Assembly: GCA_023387935.1 (NCBI GenBank)
Contig: JAEWHG010000017.1
Location: 1 to 15,565, forward strand
Source of the DNA: Bacillota bacterium
Lineage (GTDB): Bacteria; Bacillota; Clostridia; Peptostreptococcales; Natronincolaceae
Direction of reading: 5' to 3'
Length of the DNA stretch: 15,565 nt
Positions 1 to 7,625 of this stretch are shown here, one piece after another. The position numbers and the translations under genes are program-made. Numbering within the stretch: position 1 is the stretch's first letter; each line of letters opens with the position of its first letter. A model generated the notes under the pieces. It searched no databases. It saw only the letters and a program-made list of their open reading frames with translations, and was not told the DNA's origin.

Positions 1-1332
1 GATTGGGGTATTAAAGTACCATTCGATCCAAAGCATATCATATACGTATGGTTCGACGCAGTGTGTAATTATATTACAGCTCTTGGCTATGGATCAGATA
101 ATGAAGAAGCATTTAATAAATACTGGCCTGCAGATGTTCACTTAGTAGGTAAAGAAATTATTCGGTTCCATACAATCATTTGGCCAGCCATCTTAATGGC
201 TTTAGATATTCCGCTACCTAAAATGGTATATGGACACGGTTGGATACTATTTGGATCAGATAAAATGTCGAAATCTAAAGGTAATATTGTATATCCAGAA
301 CCATTAATAGAGCGTTACGGATTGGATGCGATTAAATATTTCCTTTTAAGAGAATTTACATTTGGGCATGATGGAAATTATACCAACAGAAACTTTGTCA
401 ATCGATTAAATGCAGATCTTGCAAATGATTTAGGAAACCTTGTAAGCAGAACCGTATCTATGATAGAAAAATATAACGGAGGCATTATTCCAGAGGCTAA
501 AGCAGAAGGAGACTTTGACGAAGATTTAAAATCCGTTGCAGTAGGTGCGGCAAGTAAGGTAGAAGATGCAATTAATAAATTGCAGTTCCATGATGGACTA
601 GAAGAAATATGGAAGGTAGTTCGTAGAACAAATAAATATATAGATGAAACATCACCTTGGATACTTGCAAAAGATGATGCTAATAAGGAAAGATTAAACA
701 CTGTTTTATATAATTTAGCTGAATCTATTAGAATTATTTCTGTATTAATAAAACCATTTATGGAATCAACAACGATTAAAATTTGGACACAATTGGGTAT
801 AGATGAAGGACAGGGAACAAACTGGGACAGTACATTTGAATTTGGTAAAATTCCAACAGGAATTAATGTAAGAAAGGGAGATTCTTTATTCCCAAGGTTA
901 GAAACAGAAAAGGAAGTAGAAGAGCTAGAAAATATGAATGCTGCTTACCTTGAGAAAATAAGTGGAGCAAAAGAAGAGAAGGAAGTAGAAGTTGTTATAG
1001 AGCATAAGGAACAAATAACCATAGACGATTTCGATAAGGTAGAGCTTAGAGTTGCAAAGGTTTTAGAGGCAGAAAAGCATCCTAAGGCAGATAAATTATT
1101 AGTTCTTCAGCTTCAAGTAGGTAACGAAAAAAGACAGGTAGTATCAGGTATTGCAGCTCACTACAAGCCAGAGGAGCTCGTAGGAAAAACTGTGATAGTA
1201 GTAGCGAATTTAAAACCTGTAAAGCTTCGCGGAATAGAGTCCCATGGGATGATCCTTGCAGCATCTAATGATGAAAAGCTAGTACTTGGTACAGTGGATA
1301 AAGACATTGCTAGTGGAACTGCCATTAGCTAA
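1..1332 (+). CDS. metG: Methionine--tRNA ligase, 3' part (5' end outside window)
   Basis: Class I aminoacyl-tRNA synthetase that activates methionine with ATP and charges tRNA-Met in the cytoplasm. The frame is open from base 1, so this is the C-terminal ~443 residues; the N-terminal HIGH half of the Rossmann fold lies upstream of the window. The KMSKS catalytic loop (DKMSKSKGN) is encoded at 259-285, followed by the helical anticodon-binding domain. From about residue 335 of this fragment there is an appended OB-fold tRNA-binding domain of the Trbp111/EMAP-II type (IDDFDKVELRVAKVLEAE, then HPKADKLLVLQLQVG), the dimerising extension seen in many Firmicutes MetRS. It ends TAA at 1330-1332. tatD follows after 12 bp with no terminator between, so the two are probably co-transcribed. 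Identification is secure; only the missing 5' end limits it. Confidence 0.97.
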   Translation, partial: DWGIKVPFDPKHIIYVWFDAVCNYITALGYGSDNEEAFNKYWPADVHLVGKEIIRFHTIIWPAILMALDIPLPKMVYGHGWILFGSDKMSKSKGNIVYPEPLIERYGLDAIKYFLLREFTFGHDGNYTNRNFVNRLNADLANDLGNLVSRTVSMIEKYNGGIIPEAKAEGDFDEDLKSVAVGAASKVEDAINKLQFHDGLEEIWKVVRRTNKYIDETSPWILAKDDANKERLNTVLYNLAESIRIISVLIKPFMESTTIKIWTQLGIDEGQGTNWDSTFEFGKIPTGINVRKGDSLFPRLETEKEVEELENMNAAYLEKISGAKEEKEVEVVIEHKEQITIDDFDKVELRVAKVLEAEKHPKADKLLVLQLQVGNEKRQVVSGIAAHYKPEELVGKTVIVVANLKPVKLRGIESHGMILAASNDEKLVLGTVDKDIASGTAIS

Positions 1333-1344
1333 GGAGGAAGTTAA

Positions 1345-2112
1345 ATGATTTTTGACAGCCATGCCCATTTAGATGATGAGCGTTTCGACAAGGACAGAGA
1401 TCATATGATAGCTAGGGCTAAGGAAAACGGCATAGAGCTTATACTGAACCCTGGTGCGGACCTTAACACATCCATAAGGGCAGTTAATTTAGCAGAAAAA
1501 TATGATATGGTGTATGCAGCTGTTGGGGTTCACCCCCACGATGTAAAGGATATGGACGAAGATACAATAGAAGTACTTAAGGCACTGAGTAATAAAAAAA
1601 AGGTAGTTGCTATAGGTGAGATTGGTCTGGATTTTTATTACGATTACTCCCCCAGAGATGAGCAAAGAAAATGGTTTAGAAGACAAATAGAGCTTGCTAA
1701 GGAAGTAAATCTCCCTATTATTACTCACGATAGAGATGCCCATGAAGAAACCTTTAATATTTTAAAGGAATACGATGTAGGGAATACAGGCTGTGTAATG
1801 CATTGCTATGCTAGTAGCGTTGAAATGGCAAGAGAATATATAAAAATGGGAGTATATATTTCATTGGCAGGGCCAGTTACATTTAGCAATGCTAGAAAAA
1901 CCTATGATGTAGCTAAAGAGATTCCTTTAGAATGGCTTTTGGTAGAGACGGATAGTCCATACTTAACGCCTACGCCTTATAGAGGAAAACGAAACGAACC
2001 TGCATACGTAAAATTAGTTGCAGAGAAAATAGCAGAAGCGAAAGGAATATCACTAGAAGAAGTAGCAAAACAAACCACATTGAATGCCAAAAAACTATTT
2101 CGAATAGATTAA
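1345..2112 (+). CDS. tatD: TatD-family metal-dependent hydrolase (deoxyribonuclease)
   Basis: A 255-residue TIM-barrel metallohydrolase of the TatD/YcfH family; characterised members are Mg-dependent 3'-5' nucleases. The metal ligands are all visible: H6 and H8 in FDSHAHLDDER, E92 in AIGEIGLDFYYD, H128 in ITHDRDAHEE, H153 in VMHCYASS and D203 in LVETDSPYLTP. The length is the normal family length. The ATG at 1345 is preceded by a strong AAGGAGG site. It sits 12 bp after metG, the same pairing as metS-yabD in Bacillus subtilis, and is followed directly by a terminator, so it is the last gene of the metG operon. Family membership is certain; the cellular substrate in this organism is not shown by the sequence. 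Confidence 0.96.
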   Translation: MIFDSHAHLDDERFDKDRDHMIARAKENGIELILNPGADLNTSIRAVNLAEKYDMVYAAVGVHPHDVKDMDEDTIEVLKALSNKKKVVAIGEIGLDFYYDYSPRDEQRKWFRRQIELAKEVNLPIITHDRDAHEETFNILKEYDVGNTGCVMHCYASSVEMAREYIKMGVYISLAGPVTFSNARKTYDVAKEIPLEWLLVETDSPYLTPTPYRGKRNEPAYVKLVAEKIAEAKGISLEEVAKQTTLNAKKLFRID

Positions 2113-2186
2113 CCACCAGCCACTGGGATATTTTGCTTGCACCTAAATTTTTTATAGGTACAAAGGAAACATCTCGGTGGTTTTTT
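2111..2186 (+). terminator. Long-stem terminator after tatD
   Basis: Outer 7-bp stem AACCACC (2111-2117) with GGTGGTT (2176-2182), then a run of six T. The enclosed ~58 nt carry an inner 8-bp stem with one mismatch (TTGCACCT 2137-2144 with AGGTACAA 2156-2163) and a competing CCAG/CTGG mini-hairpin (2116-2126). The stem starts inside the tatD stop codon. The loop is unusually long for an intrinsic terminator. Confidence 0.65.
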
Positions 2187-2217
2187 CTTGTTTATTTTTT
2201 TATTCTGAATTTTATGA

Positions 2218-2223
2218 TATAAT
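2218..2223 (+). promoter_or_regulatory. Possible -10 box for the HD-GYP gene
   Basis: A perfect TATAAT lies about 60 bp upstream of the chosen start of the HD-GYP gene and just after the tatD terminator, where a new promoter is expected. No good -35 hexamer is seen 16-18 bp upstream (the region is T-rich), so the call is weak. Confidence 0.35.
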
Positions 2224-2283
2224 CTTCGGAAGGGATGTAATGGAAAATTTAGAATTTCTATGAATAAACAGGGGGTCAGTAAA

Positions 2284-3402
2284 ATGGATAATAAAGTTAG
2301 ATACAGTCAAATATTCGTTAAAGATATTGAGAATGGAATGGTTATAGCTAGAGATGTATTAGATTCAAGTGGTGGCCGCCTATTAGCACAAGGATTTGAA
2401 GTTAAAGAAGCATATAATATTAGGAGATTGCTTAACCAACATCATGTATCATTTGTAAGTATTATAAAAGAAGAGACAGAGCCAGCTAGAATAAAAAAAT
2501 CTAGTGATAGAGAATTTGAATCAGAGGCAGAAGATAAAAATAGTAAATTATTAAGAGAATCGGTTAAGGAGTTCAATGAGAATAGAATCATAGTAAAAGA
2601 GTCTTTTGATAGGCTCATGAAGGGCGAGACTGTAGAGCAAAAGGATATAGAAGAAGCAATAAATAATACCTTAAATATATTTCAAGGCAAGATTAATGTT
2701 TTCCAATTAATGCAGAGTGTAAAGCATTTAGATGATATAACCTATGCTCACTGCCAAAATGTAGCTCTTGTAAGTTATTCAATAGGTCAGTGGCTGGATC
2801 TAAAAATACCTGATTTGCAGGAATTGGCCCTAGCAGGTATGCTAATTGATATTGGGAAAAGCAAAGTTGACCATGAAATTTTAAATAAAAAAGGGAAATT
2901 AAGCAATGATGAATTTATAGAAGTGCAAAAACATTCCATCCATAGCTACGATATAATTAAAGATTATGATTTTATCAGTGAAAGAGTTAAGAAAGCTGTA
3001 TTATGCCATCATGAAAGAATGGATGGTAGCGGTTATCCATTAGGACTAAAAGGAGACAAAATTCCTCTGTTTGCTAGAATAATTGGGGTAGCAGATGTAT
3101 ATAATGCATTAATTTCTCATAGACCTTATCGCCGCAAAAAAACTCCATTTGAAGCTATTAAAATATTAGAAAGTGAGTATATGGATAAATTAGACACGAG
3201 CATTTTATATTTATTTTTGAGAAGAATAGCGTCTAACTACATAGGCCAAGGATTAATATTGAATAATGGCGAAAAGGGAGAAATAGTGTTTATCCCAAAA
3301 CATAACCTATTCCGTCCTATTATTAAGCTTAAAAATACAGAACAGGTTTTGGATCTAAGCAAAGCTGACAACGAATATTTAGACATAGTAGAGTTTTCTT
3401 AA
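2284..3402 (+). CDS. HD-GYP-type domain protein with degenerate HD motif
   Basis: A 372-residue soluble protein. Residues ~1-65 form an N-terminal domain resembling those found before many clostridial HD-GYP domains, ~70-130 a charged helical stretch, and ~140-330 an HD-GYP domain. Canonical HD-GYP proteins hydrolyse cyclic di-GMP at a bi- or trinuclear metal centre. Visible motifs are H156 in AHCQNVALVS, HHERMDGSGYP (H242, H243, GYP 250-252) and FARIIGVADVYNAL with SHRPYR. The signature HD pair reads I188-D189 (MLIDIGKSK, codon ATT at 2845), so one usual metal ligand is missing; activity may be reduced or lost. An in-frame ATG at 2260 exists, but the ATG at 2284 has GGGGG eight bases upstream, so I chose it. 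The gene interrupts the usual tatD-yabE neighbourhood, has its own terminator, and lies between housekeeping genes with no obvious partner. Confidence 0.88.
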   Translation: MDNKVRYSQIFVKDIENGMVIARDVLDSSGGRLLAQGFEVKEAYNIRRLLNQHHVSFVSIIKEETEPARIKKSSDREFESEAEDKNSKLLRESVKEFNENRIIVKESFDRLMKGETVEQKDIEEAINNTLNIFQGKINVFQLMQSVKHLDDITYAHCQNVALVSYSIGQWLDLKIPDLQELALAGMLIDIGKSKVDHEILNKKGKLSNDEFIEVQKHSIHSYDIIKDYDFISERVKKAVLCHHERMDGSGYPLGLKGDKIPLFARIIGVADVYNALISHRPYRRKKTPFEAIKILESEYMDKLDTSILYLFLRRIASNYIGQGLILNNGEKGEIVFIPKHNLFRPIIKLKNTEQVLDLSKADNEYLDIVEFS

Positions 3403-3427
3403 ACAGCTAATGATACTAGGGTTTCCT

Positions 3428-3453
3428 AAAAAGCATCTAAGATGCTTTTTTTT
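3428..3453 (+). terminator. Intrinsic terminator after the HD-GYP gene
   Basis: Ten-bp stem AAAAAGCATC / GATGCTTTTT around a 3-nt loop, followed by a T-run (to 3453), 26 bp after the stop codon. Confidence 0.85.
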
Positions 3454-3562
3454 ATGCTTTTTGCATATAATGAAGTATGTTGACAGGAATAAAAGTTATA
3501 ATTTAGGAAACAATCTAATTATTCCACAGATTTCAGCATTTGCCATGACTTACCAAAAAATA

Positions 3563-3591
3563 TTGACAAAAAGAAAAACTTGGAATAAAAT
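3563..3591 (+). promoter_or_regulatory. Sigma-A promoter of yabE
   Basis: TTGACA (3563-3568), 17-bp spacer, TAAAAT (3586-3591): an almost consensus vegetative promoter about 47 bp before the yabE start. The DNA from 3454 to 3638 otherwise shows no convincing gene. Confidence 0.75.
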
Positions 3592-3638
3592 AAGTAAATG
3601 TTTCATCCTTAATTAAAAAATGAACAGGAGGAAAATTT

Positions 3639-4673
3639 ATGGAAAGTCACCTGAGCAGCAATAAGACTTTAAATAAAAAGACTCTTATTGTGGCTGTCGT
3701 AATATCACTATTGTTAATGGGGGTAGCCTTTGCTGGGCTTCAAACTACAGTTGTGATTGCACATGATGGACAGGAAATTCAGGTTTCAACTCTAGCGAGT
3801 ACAGTGGAAGATGTTCTGCGTAAACAAAACATTGTAATTGAAGAAGGAGATAAAGTTATTCCAAATTTGAATGAAAAAATAAAGGATGGAACGAGAATAG
3901 TCATTCATAGAGCTTTTGAAATAAAACTTATTGATGGAAAAACTGAAAAACAAATACTTACTGCAGAAAATAATGTTAAAGATTTAATCGACTCACTTAA
4001 TATACAGCTACAGGAAGAAGATAAGATACAACCTATGCTAGAGGAACCTATTCGGGAGGGAGACGTGGTTACAATAACCAGAGTTACCCGAGAGGTAGTA
4101 GTTGAAACACAGGAGTTACCTTTCCAAACGGTCTTTAAAAACAATGGAGATTTAGAGAAAGGAAAAACTCAAGTAGTACAAGAAGGTAAAAAGGGATTAA
4201 AAGAAGTGAAACTTGAAACTGTCTACGAAAATGGGATAGAGGTTTCTAAGAAGATTTTAGAAGAAAAGGTATTAGAAAGTTCCCTTAACGAAATCGTTGA
4301 AAAAGGCACCATGGCCCTAGTAGCAACATCCAGGGGTGATTTGAGTAGGTATAGTGAAGTATTCACTATGACAGCAACCGCTTATCACGCTGGATACAGT
4401 AGTACAGGAAAAAGTCCTGGAGACAAATACTATGGCATGACTGCCAGTGGTACCAAAGTTAGACCAGGTGTAGTAGCCGTGGACCCTAAAGTAATACCTC
4501 TAGGTACAAAACTATATGTACAGTCCACTGATGGAAGAGTAGACTATGGGTATGCTTTTGCAGAGGATACGGGTGGTGCCATAAAAGGAAATAAAATAGA
4601 TCTTTACTTCGAAACCCCCAAAGAAGTTAAAAATTTTGGTAGAAGAACAGTAAAAGTATATGTACTAGACTAG
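3639..4673 (+). CDS. yabE: Cell-wall protein with DUF348, G5 and 3D domains (YabE-like)
   Basis: A 344-residue exported, probably membrane-anchored protein of the YabE/resuscitation-factor-like group, thought to cut or remodel peptidoglycan. Domains in order: short cytoplasmic tail, one membrane segment (~residues 14-35), two DUF348 repeats (~38-82 and ~94-142), a G5 domain (~145-223) and a C-terminal 3D domain (~243-344). The 3D domain, named for three aspartates, shows candidates D282 (VAVDPKVIPLG), D310 (AFAEDTGGAIKG) and D321 (NKIDLYF), and resembles the lytic domain of MltA-type transglycosylases. AGGAGG at 3626-3631 fixes the ATG. It has its own promoter and a tight terminator. Lying immediately before rnmV-ksgA matches the B. 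subtilis yabE-rnmV-ksgA order. Enzymatic activity is inferred from the family. Confidence 0.93.
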   Translation: MESHLSSNKTLNKKTLIVAVVISLLLMGVAFAGLQTTVVIAHDGQEIQVSTLASTVEDVLRKQNIVIEEGDKVIPNLNEKIKDGTRIVIHRAFEIKLIDGKTEKQILTAENNVKDLIDSLNIQLQEEDKIQPMLEEPIREGDVVTITRVTREVVVETQELPFQTVFKNNGDLEKGKTQVVQEGKKGLKEVKLETVYENGIEVSKKILEEKVLESSLNEIVEKGTMALVATSRGDLSRYSEVFTMTATAYHAGYSSTGKSPGDKYYGMTASGTKVRPGVVAVDPKVIPLGTKLYVQSTDGRVDYGYAFAEDTGGAIKGNKIDLYFETPKEVKNFGRRTVKVYVLD

Positions 4674-4697
4674 GCCAGAGATTACTCTGGCCTTTTT
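4673..4697 (+). terminator. Intrinsic terminator after yabE
   Basis: Eight-bp GC-rich stem GGCCAGAG / CTCTGGCC with a 4-nt loop, then five T. The stem begins at the last base of the yabE stop codon. Confidence 0.9.
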
Positions 4698-4769
4698 AAT
4701 ACATGGGATACGGTTCTTGTTGCCATATTTTTTAAAAAAAATTTTTAAAATACAATCTACATAATAATG

Positions 4770-4775
4770 TATAAT
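4770..4775 (+). promoter_or_regulatory. Possible -10 box for rnmV-ksgA
   Basis: Perfect TATAAT 31 bp before the rnmV start, within very AT-rich DNA. An A/T-block palindrome at about 4728-4750 could act as an UP-like element. No recognisable -35 hexamer is present. Confidence 0.4.
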
Positions 4776-4806
4776 ATATATATATTTTTTAAAAAAGGAG
4801 AAGCTT

Positions 4807-5343
4807 ATGATAAAAGAAATCATCGTTGTAGAAGGAAAAGATGACGTATCTGCTATTAAAAGAGCAATAGATGCAGAAACAATTATTACCGGCGGCTTTG
4901 GCCTTGGCAGTAATGTTATAAATAGAATAAAGGAAGCAGCTAAAAGAAGAGGAGTAATTATTTTTACAGATCCTGATTTTGCAGGTGAAAAAATAAGGAA
5001 AACTATTGCATCTCAAGTACCTGGATGTAAACACGCATTTTTGCCTAAGGAACAGGCTATTAAAAACGGTGATATTGGAATTGAAAATGCATCCCCAGAG
5101 AATATTAGACTAGCGCTGGAAAAAGCCAGAAGTGAATCCGTAGAGAGGACTTATGAATTTACCCAAAATGATTTATTATATAATGGCTTAATCGGCTTTG
5201 ATGGGGCAGTCTATCGCAGAGATGAAATAGGAAAAATATTAGGAATAGGCTATGGGAATGCAAAGCAATTTTTAAGTAGATTAAATAACTATGGTGTTAC
5301 TAGAGAAGAGTTTATAGAAGCACTAAAAAAATTAGAAGAGTAG
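4807..5343 (+). CDS. rnmV: Ribonuclease M5 (5S rRNA maturation)
   Basis: A Toprim-domain endonuclease that cuts both strands of the 5S rRNA precursor helix to give mature 5S rRNA; in Bacillus it works on precursor bound by ribosomal protein L18. This 178-residue protein has the Toprim glutamate E9 in VVEGKDD and the DxD pair D55/D57 in FTDPDFAGEK. Next come the RNase M5-typical HAFLPKEQA and GIENASPE segments, then a C-terminal helical region (TREEFIEALKKLEE). The length is normal for the family. An AAGGAG site precedes the ATG. ksgA starts 9 bp after the stop, a conserved pairing of two rRNA-processing enzymes. Confidence 0.96.
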   Translation: MIKEIIVVEGKDDVSAIKRAIDAETIITGGFGLGSNVINRIKEAAKRRGVIIFTDPDFAGEKIRKTIASQVPGCKHAFLPKEQAIKNGDIGIENASPENIRLALEKARSESVERTYEFTQNDLLYNGLIGFDGAVYRRDEIGKILGIGYGNAKQFLSRLNNYGVTREEFIEALKKLEE

Positions 5344-5352
5344 GTAAAGAAT

Positions 5353-6216
5353 ATGGATAGAATATCATCACCCAAAAGAACAAAGGAAATAGTACAAAAA
5401 TACGGCTTTAGATTTTCTAAAAGTTTAGGGCAGAACTTTCTAATAGATAGAAATATATTAGAAAGCATTGTTGATGGAGCTGACATTACAAAGGAAGATT
5501 GCGTCATTGAGGTTGGCCCAGGAATAGGGAGCCTTACTCAAAACATAGCAGAGAGATCCGATTCTGTAGTTGCTATAGAAATTGACAAAACACTGATCCC
5601 TATTTTAGAAGAAACATTAAGCGAATATTCAAATGTAGAAGTAATAAATGAGGATGTTTTAAAGCTAGACTTACATAAGCTGGTTGAAGAAAAATTTAAA
5701 GATAAAAAGCCTAAGGTAATTGCAAACCTACCTTATTATGTAACTACGCCTATTATAATGAAGTTTTTAGAAGAAAAAGTCCCTGTACATTCACTAACAA
5801 TAATGATTCAAAAGGAAGTAGCAGACCGTATGCAAGCGAAACCGTGTACTAAGGACTATGGAGCTCTTTCGATTGCAGTACAATATTACTGTAATCCAAA
5901 GATTTTATTAAAGGTGCCACCATCAGTTTTTATCCCTCAGCCAAAGGTAGAATCTACAGTGATTAGGCTAGATATATTAGAAGAGCCTAAGGTTCATGTT
6001 GAAAGAGAAGATATTTTCTTTTCATTAGTGAAGGATGCTTTTGGAAAAAGGAGAAAAACCTTATTAAATGCATTAAGCTCTGGAGATATGAAACTCGATA
6101 AAGACTTGTTAAGAGAAGTACTTTCCTTAAGCGGTATAGATGAAAGTAGGAGGGGCGAGACCCTAAATATAGAAGAATATGGACGACTAGCTAATAACTT
6201 AGCAAAAAGATTATAA
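5353..6216 (+). CDS. rsmA: 16S rRNA (adenine-1518/1519-N6) dimethyltransferase
   Basis: The KsgA/RsmA enzyme transfers four methyl groups from S-adenosylmethionine to two adjacent adenines in the 3'-terminal hairpin of 16S rRNA during 30S maturation. The 287-residue protein shows the N-terminal FSKSLGQNFLID segment, the SAM-binding motif VIEVGPGIGSL (GPGIG at 55-59), acidic motif II (VAIEID), INEDVLKLD, and the catalytic motif IV NLPYY at 124-128. A C-terminal helical domain follows (KRRKTLLNALS onward). All features are intact and the length is typical. The upstream SD is modest (TAGGTAAAG overlapping the rnmV stop), suggesting translation coupled to rnmV. The symbol ksgA is equally used. 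Confidence 0.97.
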   Translation: MDRISSPKRTKEIVQKYGFRFSKSLGQNFLIDRNILESIVDGADITKEDCVIEVGPGIGSLTQNIAERSDSVVAIEIDKTLIPILEETLSEYSNVEVINEDVLKLDLHKLVEEKFKDKKPKVIANLPYYVTTPIIMKFLEEKVPVHSLTIMIQKEVADRMQAKPCTKDYGALSIAVQYYCNPKILLKVPPSVFIPQPKVESTVIRLDILEEPKVHVEREDIFFSLVKDAFGKRRKTLLNALSSGDMKLDKDLLREVLSLSGIDESRRGETLNIEEYGRLANNLAKRL

Positions 6217-6280
6217 TTATTTGTAAATTATTTCGGGACTTACACATATATTGATTATAGAGACCTAATAATTCAATTAA

Positions 6281-6316
6281 GCTCCAATGAGCCATGTGCA
6301 TCATGGAGCGATTTTC
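6281..6316 (+). terminator. Possible weak terminator or leader hairpin after ksgA
   Basis: GCTCCA (6281-6286) pairs with TGGAGC (6304-6309), extended across a one-base bulge by TGA/TCA, followed by a short T tract (6312-6315). It lies only ~30 bp before the next start codon, so it could end the rnmV-ksgA transcript or act as a leader structure for the next gene. Confidence 0.4.
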
Positions 6317-6338
6317 CATTGTGTAAGGAGGGAATAAT

Positions 6339-7490
6339 ATGGAAAGACGGTATAAAAGATATTTTGTTATGCTAGAGGCAGAGGATAAGAGCTTTAGCAT
6401 TGTACAAAATCAAGTGCCAAAGGGCTACGGAAAAATAGAAATTAAAAATGAACAAAGTACCTTATCTATAAATTGCCAAAACTTAAAGACTGGTGATAAA
6501 ACCCGAAGGTATCGATGGTATTTGATTAATACGAAAAAAGAAGGAGAACCGACCATAGTAGAAATTGGCCCTATGGAAGTGGATGAAAAAGGTAGAGGAG
6601 AAATTGTTTGGGAATTTAATACGGAAAACGTTAGGGGATCTATGGAAGCAATCGATGGCTTTAATGTTATGGTATTAGTTGAACAAAATAAGGACGATAG
6701 AGAAAATCTATTCATACCTTTAGTAGGCTATATGGACAAAGAAAAATCTACATCATGGAGATATGCATTGGAAAAGCACTTGTACATACCACTAAAAAAA
6801 GAAAAATTAATAAAAGAAGAAAATACGGTCCTTGAAAAAATAGTAGTGATTGAGGAAGAAACAAAGCAAAAAGAAAAAGCAAAAAATGATGTGGAAATAG
6901 ACAAGGCTGAAATGGTAATAAATGATGAAATAGTAAATCTAGAACCACAGGAAGAAGAACATGTATATAAGGAAGAATTTGAAGAGGGGATTGAAGCTAG
7001 CAAGGAATATATACCAATTAAAGAGGATGTAGAAGAAATATTCGAAGAGTCCTATGCTCTTCAAATGCAGGGTTATGTGGAAAATGCATTAAAGGATTTT
7101 TTAAGGGTTCATCCTTTTGTAAGTAATCTAAGGGACTATAGCTGGTGGCAAATACCTTATAATTACCAAACAATATATAGAGCATATATGCCATTTATTT
7201 TATATGTAGGTAGCGAAAAAGGTTCACCTAACTATCACTCATCTAAGATGCTACAATCTATATACTTCTATAAGCATCATATATTTGGTATTTTATATAA
7301 TGCAGAAGGTAGCGCTGAATATTATGCATATGGAATACCAGGCAGAAATATTCCTTCGGAAGACCCTTATGAAGACGAAGCTTTTACCTACTGGCACCCA
7401 TGTGATGCGAATCAATTAAACACAGGTTGTGATGGGTATTGGATAGTGTTGGTAGATACTGAAACGGGTAAAATAATCAAGAACTTATAA
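6339..7490 (+). CDS. Uncharacterised clostridial protein: two globular ends joined by an acidic linker
   Basis: No function recognised. The 383-residue protein has no signal peptide or membrane segment. Residues ~1-135 look like a beta-rich domain (RRYKRYFVMLEAED, YGKIEIKNEQSTLSI, then repeated strands). Residues ~150-240 are a low-complexity Glu/Lys/Val linker. Residues ~240-383 form a Trp/Tyr/His-rich domain (YSWWQIPYN, HHIFGILY, YAYGIPGRN, FTYWHPCD, GYWIVLVD). From memory, proteins with this plan occur in many Clostridia without assigned function; I could not search for them. The ATG at 6339 has AAGGAGGG upstream and there is no better start. It occupies the place after ksgA where Bacillus has yabG, but I see no similarity to the YabG protease. 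Codon use looks native. It ends at a strong hairpin shared with the small minus-strand gene. Confidence 0.85.
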   Translation: MERRYKRYFVMLEAEDKSFSIVQNQVPKGYGKIEIKNEQSTLSINCQNLKTGDKTRRYRWYLINTKKEGEPTIVEIGPMEVDEKGRGEIVWEFNTENVRGSMEAIDGFNVMVLVEQNKDDRENLFIPLVGYMDKEKSTSWRYALEKHLYIPLKKEKLIKEENTVLEKIVVIEEETKQKEKAKNDVEIDKAEMVINDEIVNLEPQEEEHVYKEEFEEGIEASKEYIPIKEDVEEIFEESYALQMQGYVENALKDFLRVHPFVSNLRDYSWWQIPYNYQTIYRAYMPFILYVGSEKGSPNYHSSKMLQSIYFYKHHIFGILYNAEGSAEYYAYGIPGRNIPSEDPYEDEAFTYWHPCDANQLNTGCDGYWIVLVDTETGKIIKNL

Positions 7491-7501
7491 TTATAAAAAA
7501 G

Positions 7502-7537
7502 TACAATAATAAAACCCCATTTCGGGGTTTTATTGTA
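7502..7537. terminator. Terminator hairpin between convergent genes
   Basis: AAAACCCC (7511-7518) / GGGGTTTT (7524-7531) with a 5-nt loop, extended by further A-T pairs. Its 3' arm gives a T-rich tail on the plus strand, and the A4 in the 5' arm gives one on the minus strand. It can therefore end both the 6339-7490 gene and the minus-strand small ORF, whose stop codon lies inside the structure. Confidence 0.8.
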
Positions 7538-7625
7538 TTAAGAATATAATTCCTCCAATAACTAATAGAGCGACTATTGCTGCAGAAATATAAGCACTTC
7601 TTTTCTTAAATATAAACACCCGCAT
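7530..7625 (-). CDS. Probable 31-residue single-pass membrane peptide
   Basis: A short minus-strand ORF with good coding signs. The ATG at 7625 is preceded by GAAGGGGTG with a 5-nt spacer. The peptide begins MRVFIFKKRS (positive, membrane-adjacent) and continues with ~19 hydrophobic residues (AYISAAIVALLVIGGIIFLI) to a final Gln and TAA. An alternative in-frame ATG at 7646, with its own AAGGAG, would add seven residues (MVRRGEI). The stop lies inside the shared terminator hairpin. It resembles the N-terminal anchor of clostridial exported enzymes such as sporulation polysaccharide deacetylases, so it could be a true mini-protein or the remnant of a truncated gene. I cannot decide from the sequence. 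No clear promoter is seen. Confidence 0.55.
   Translation of the reverse strand: MRVFIFKKRSAYISAAIVALLVIGGIIFLIQ

Noticed and set aside
2111..2186. Known riboswitch class upstream of the HD-GYP gene (for example c-di-GMP)
   Set aside because: None of the conserved core sequences I know for c-di-GMP-I/II, ZTP, preQ1 or T-box RNAs is present.
3480..3502. TTGACA followed by TATAAT upstream of yabE
   Set aside because: The spacer is only 11 bp, too short for a sigma-A promoter; the pair at 3563-3591 is much better.
3410..3616. 68-codon plus-strand frame after the HD-GYP gene
   Set aside because: It runs through the HD-GYP terminator and the yabE promoter, has no Shine-Dalgarno site and has unconvincing composition.
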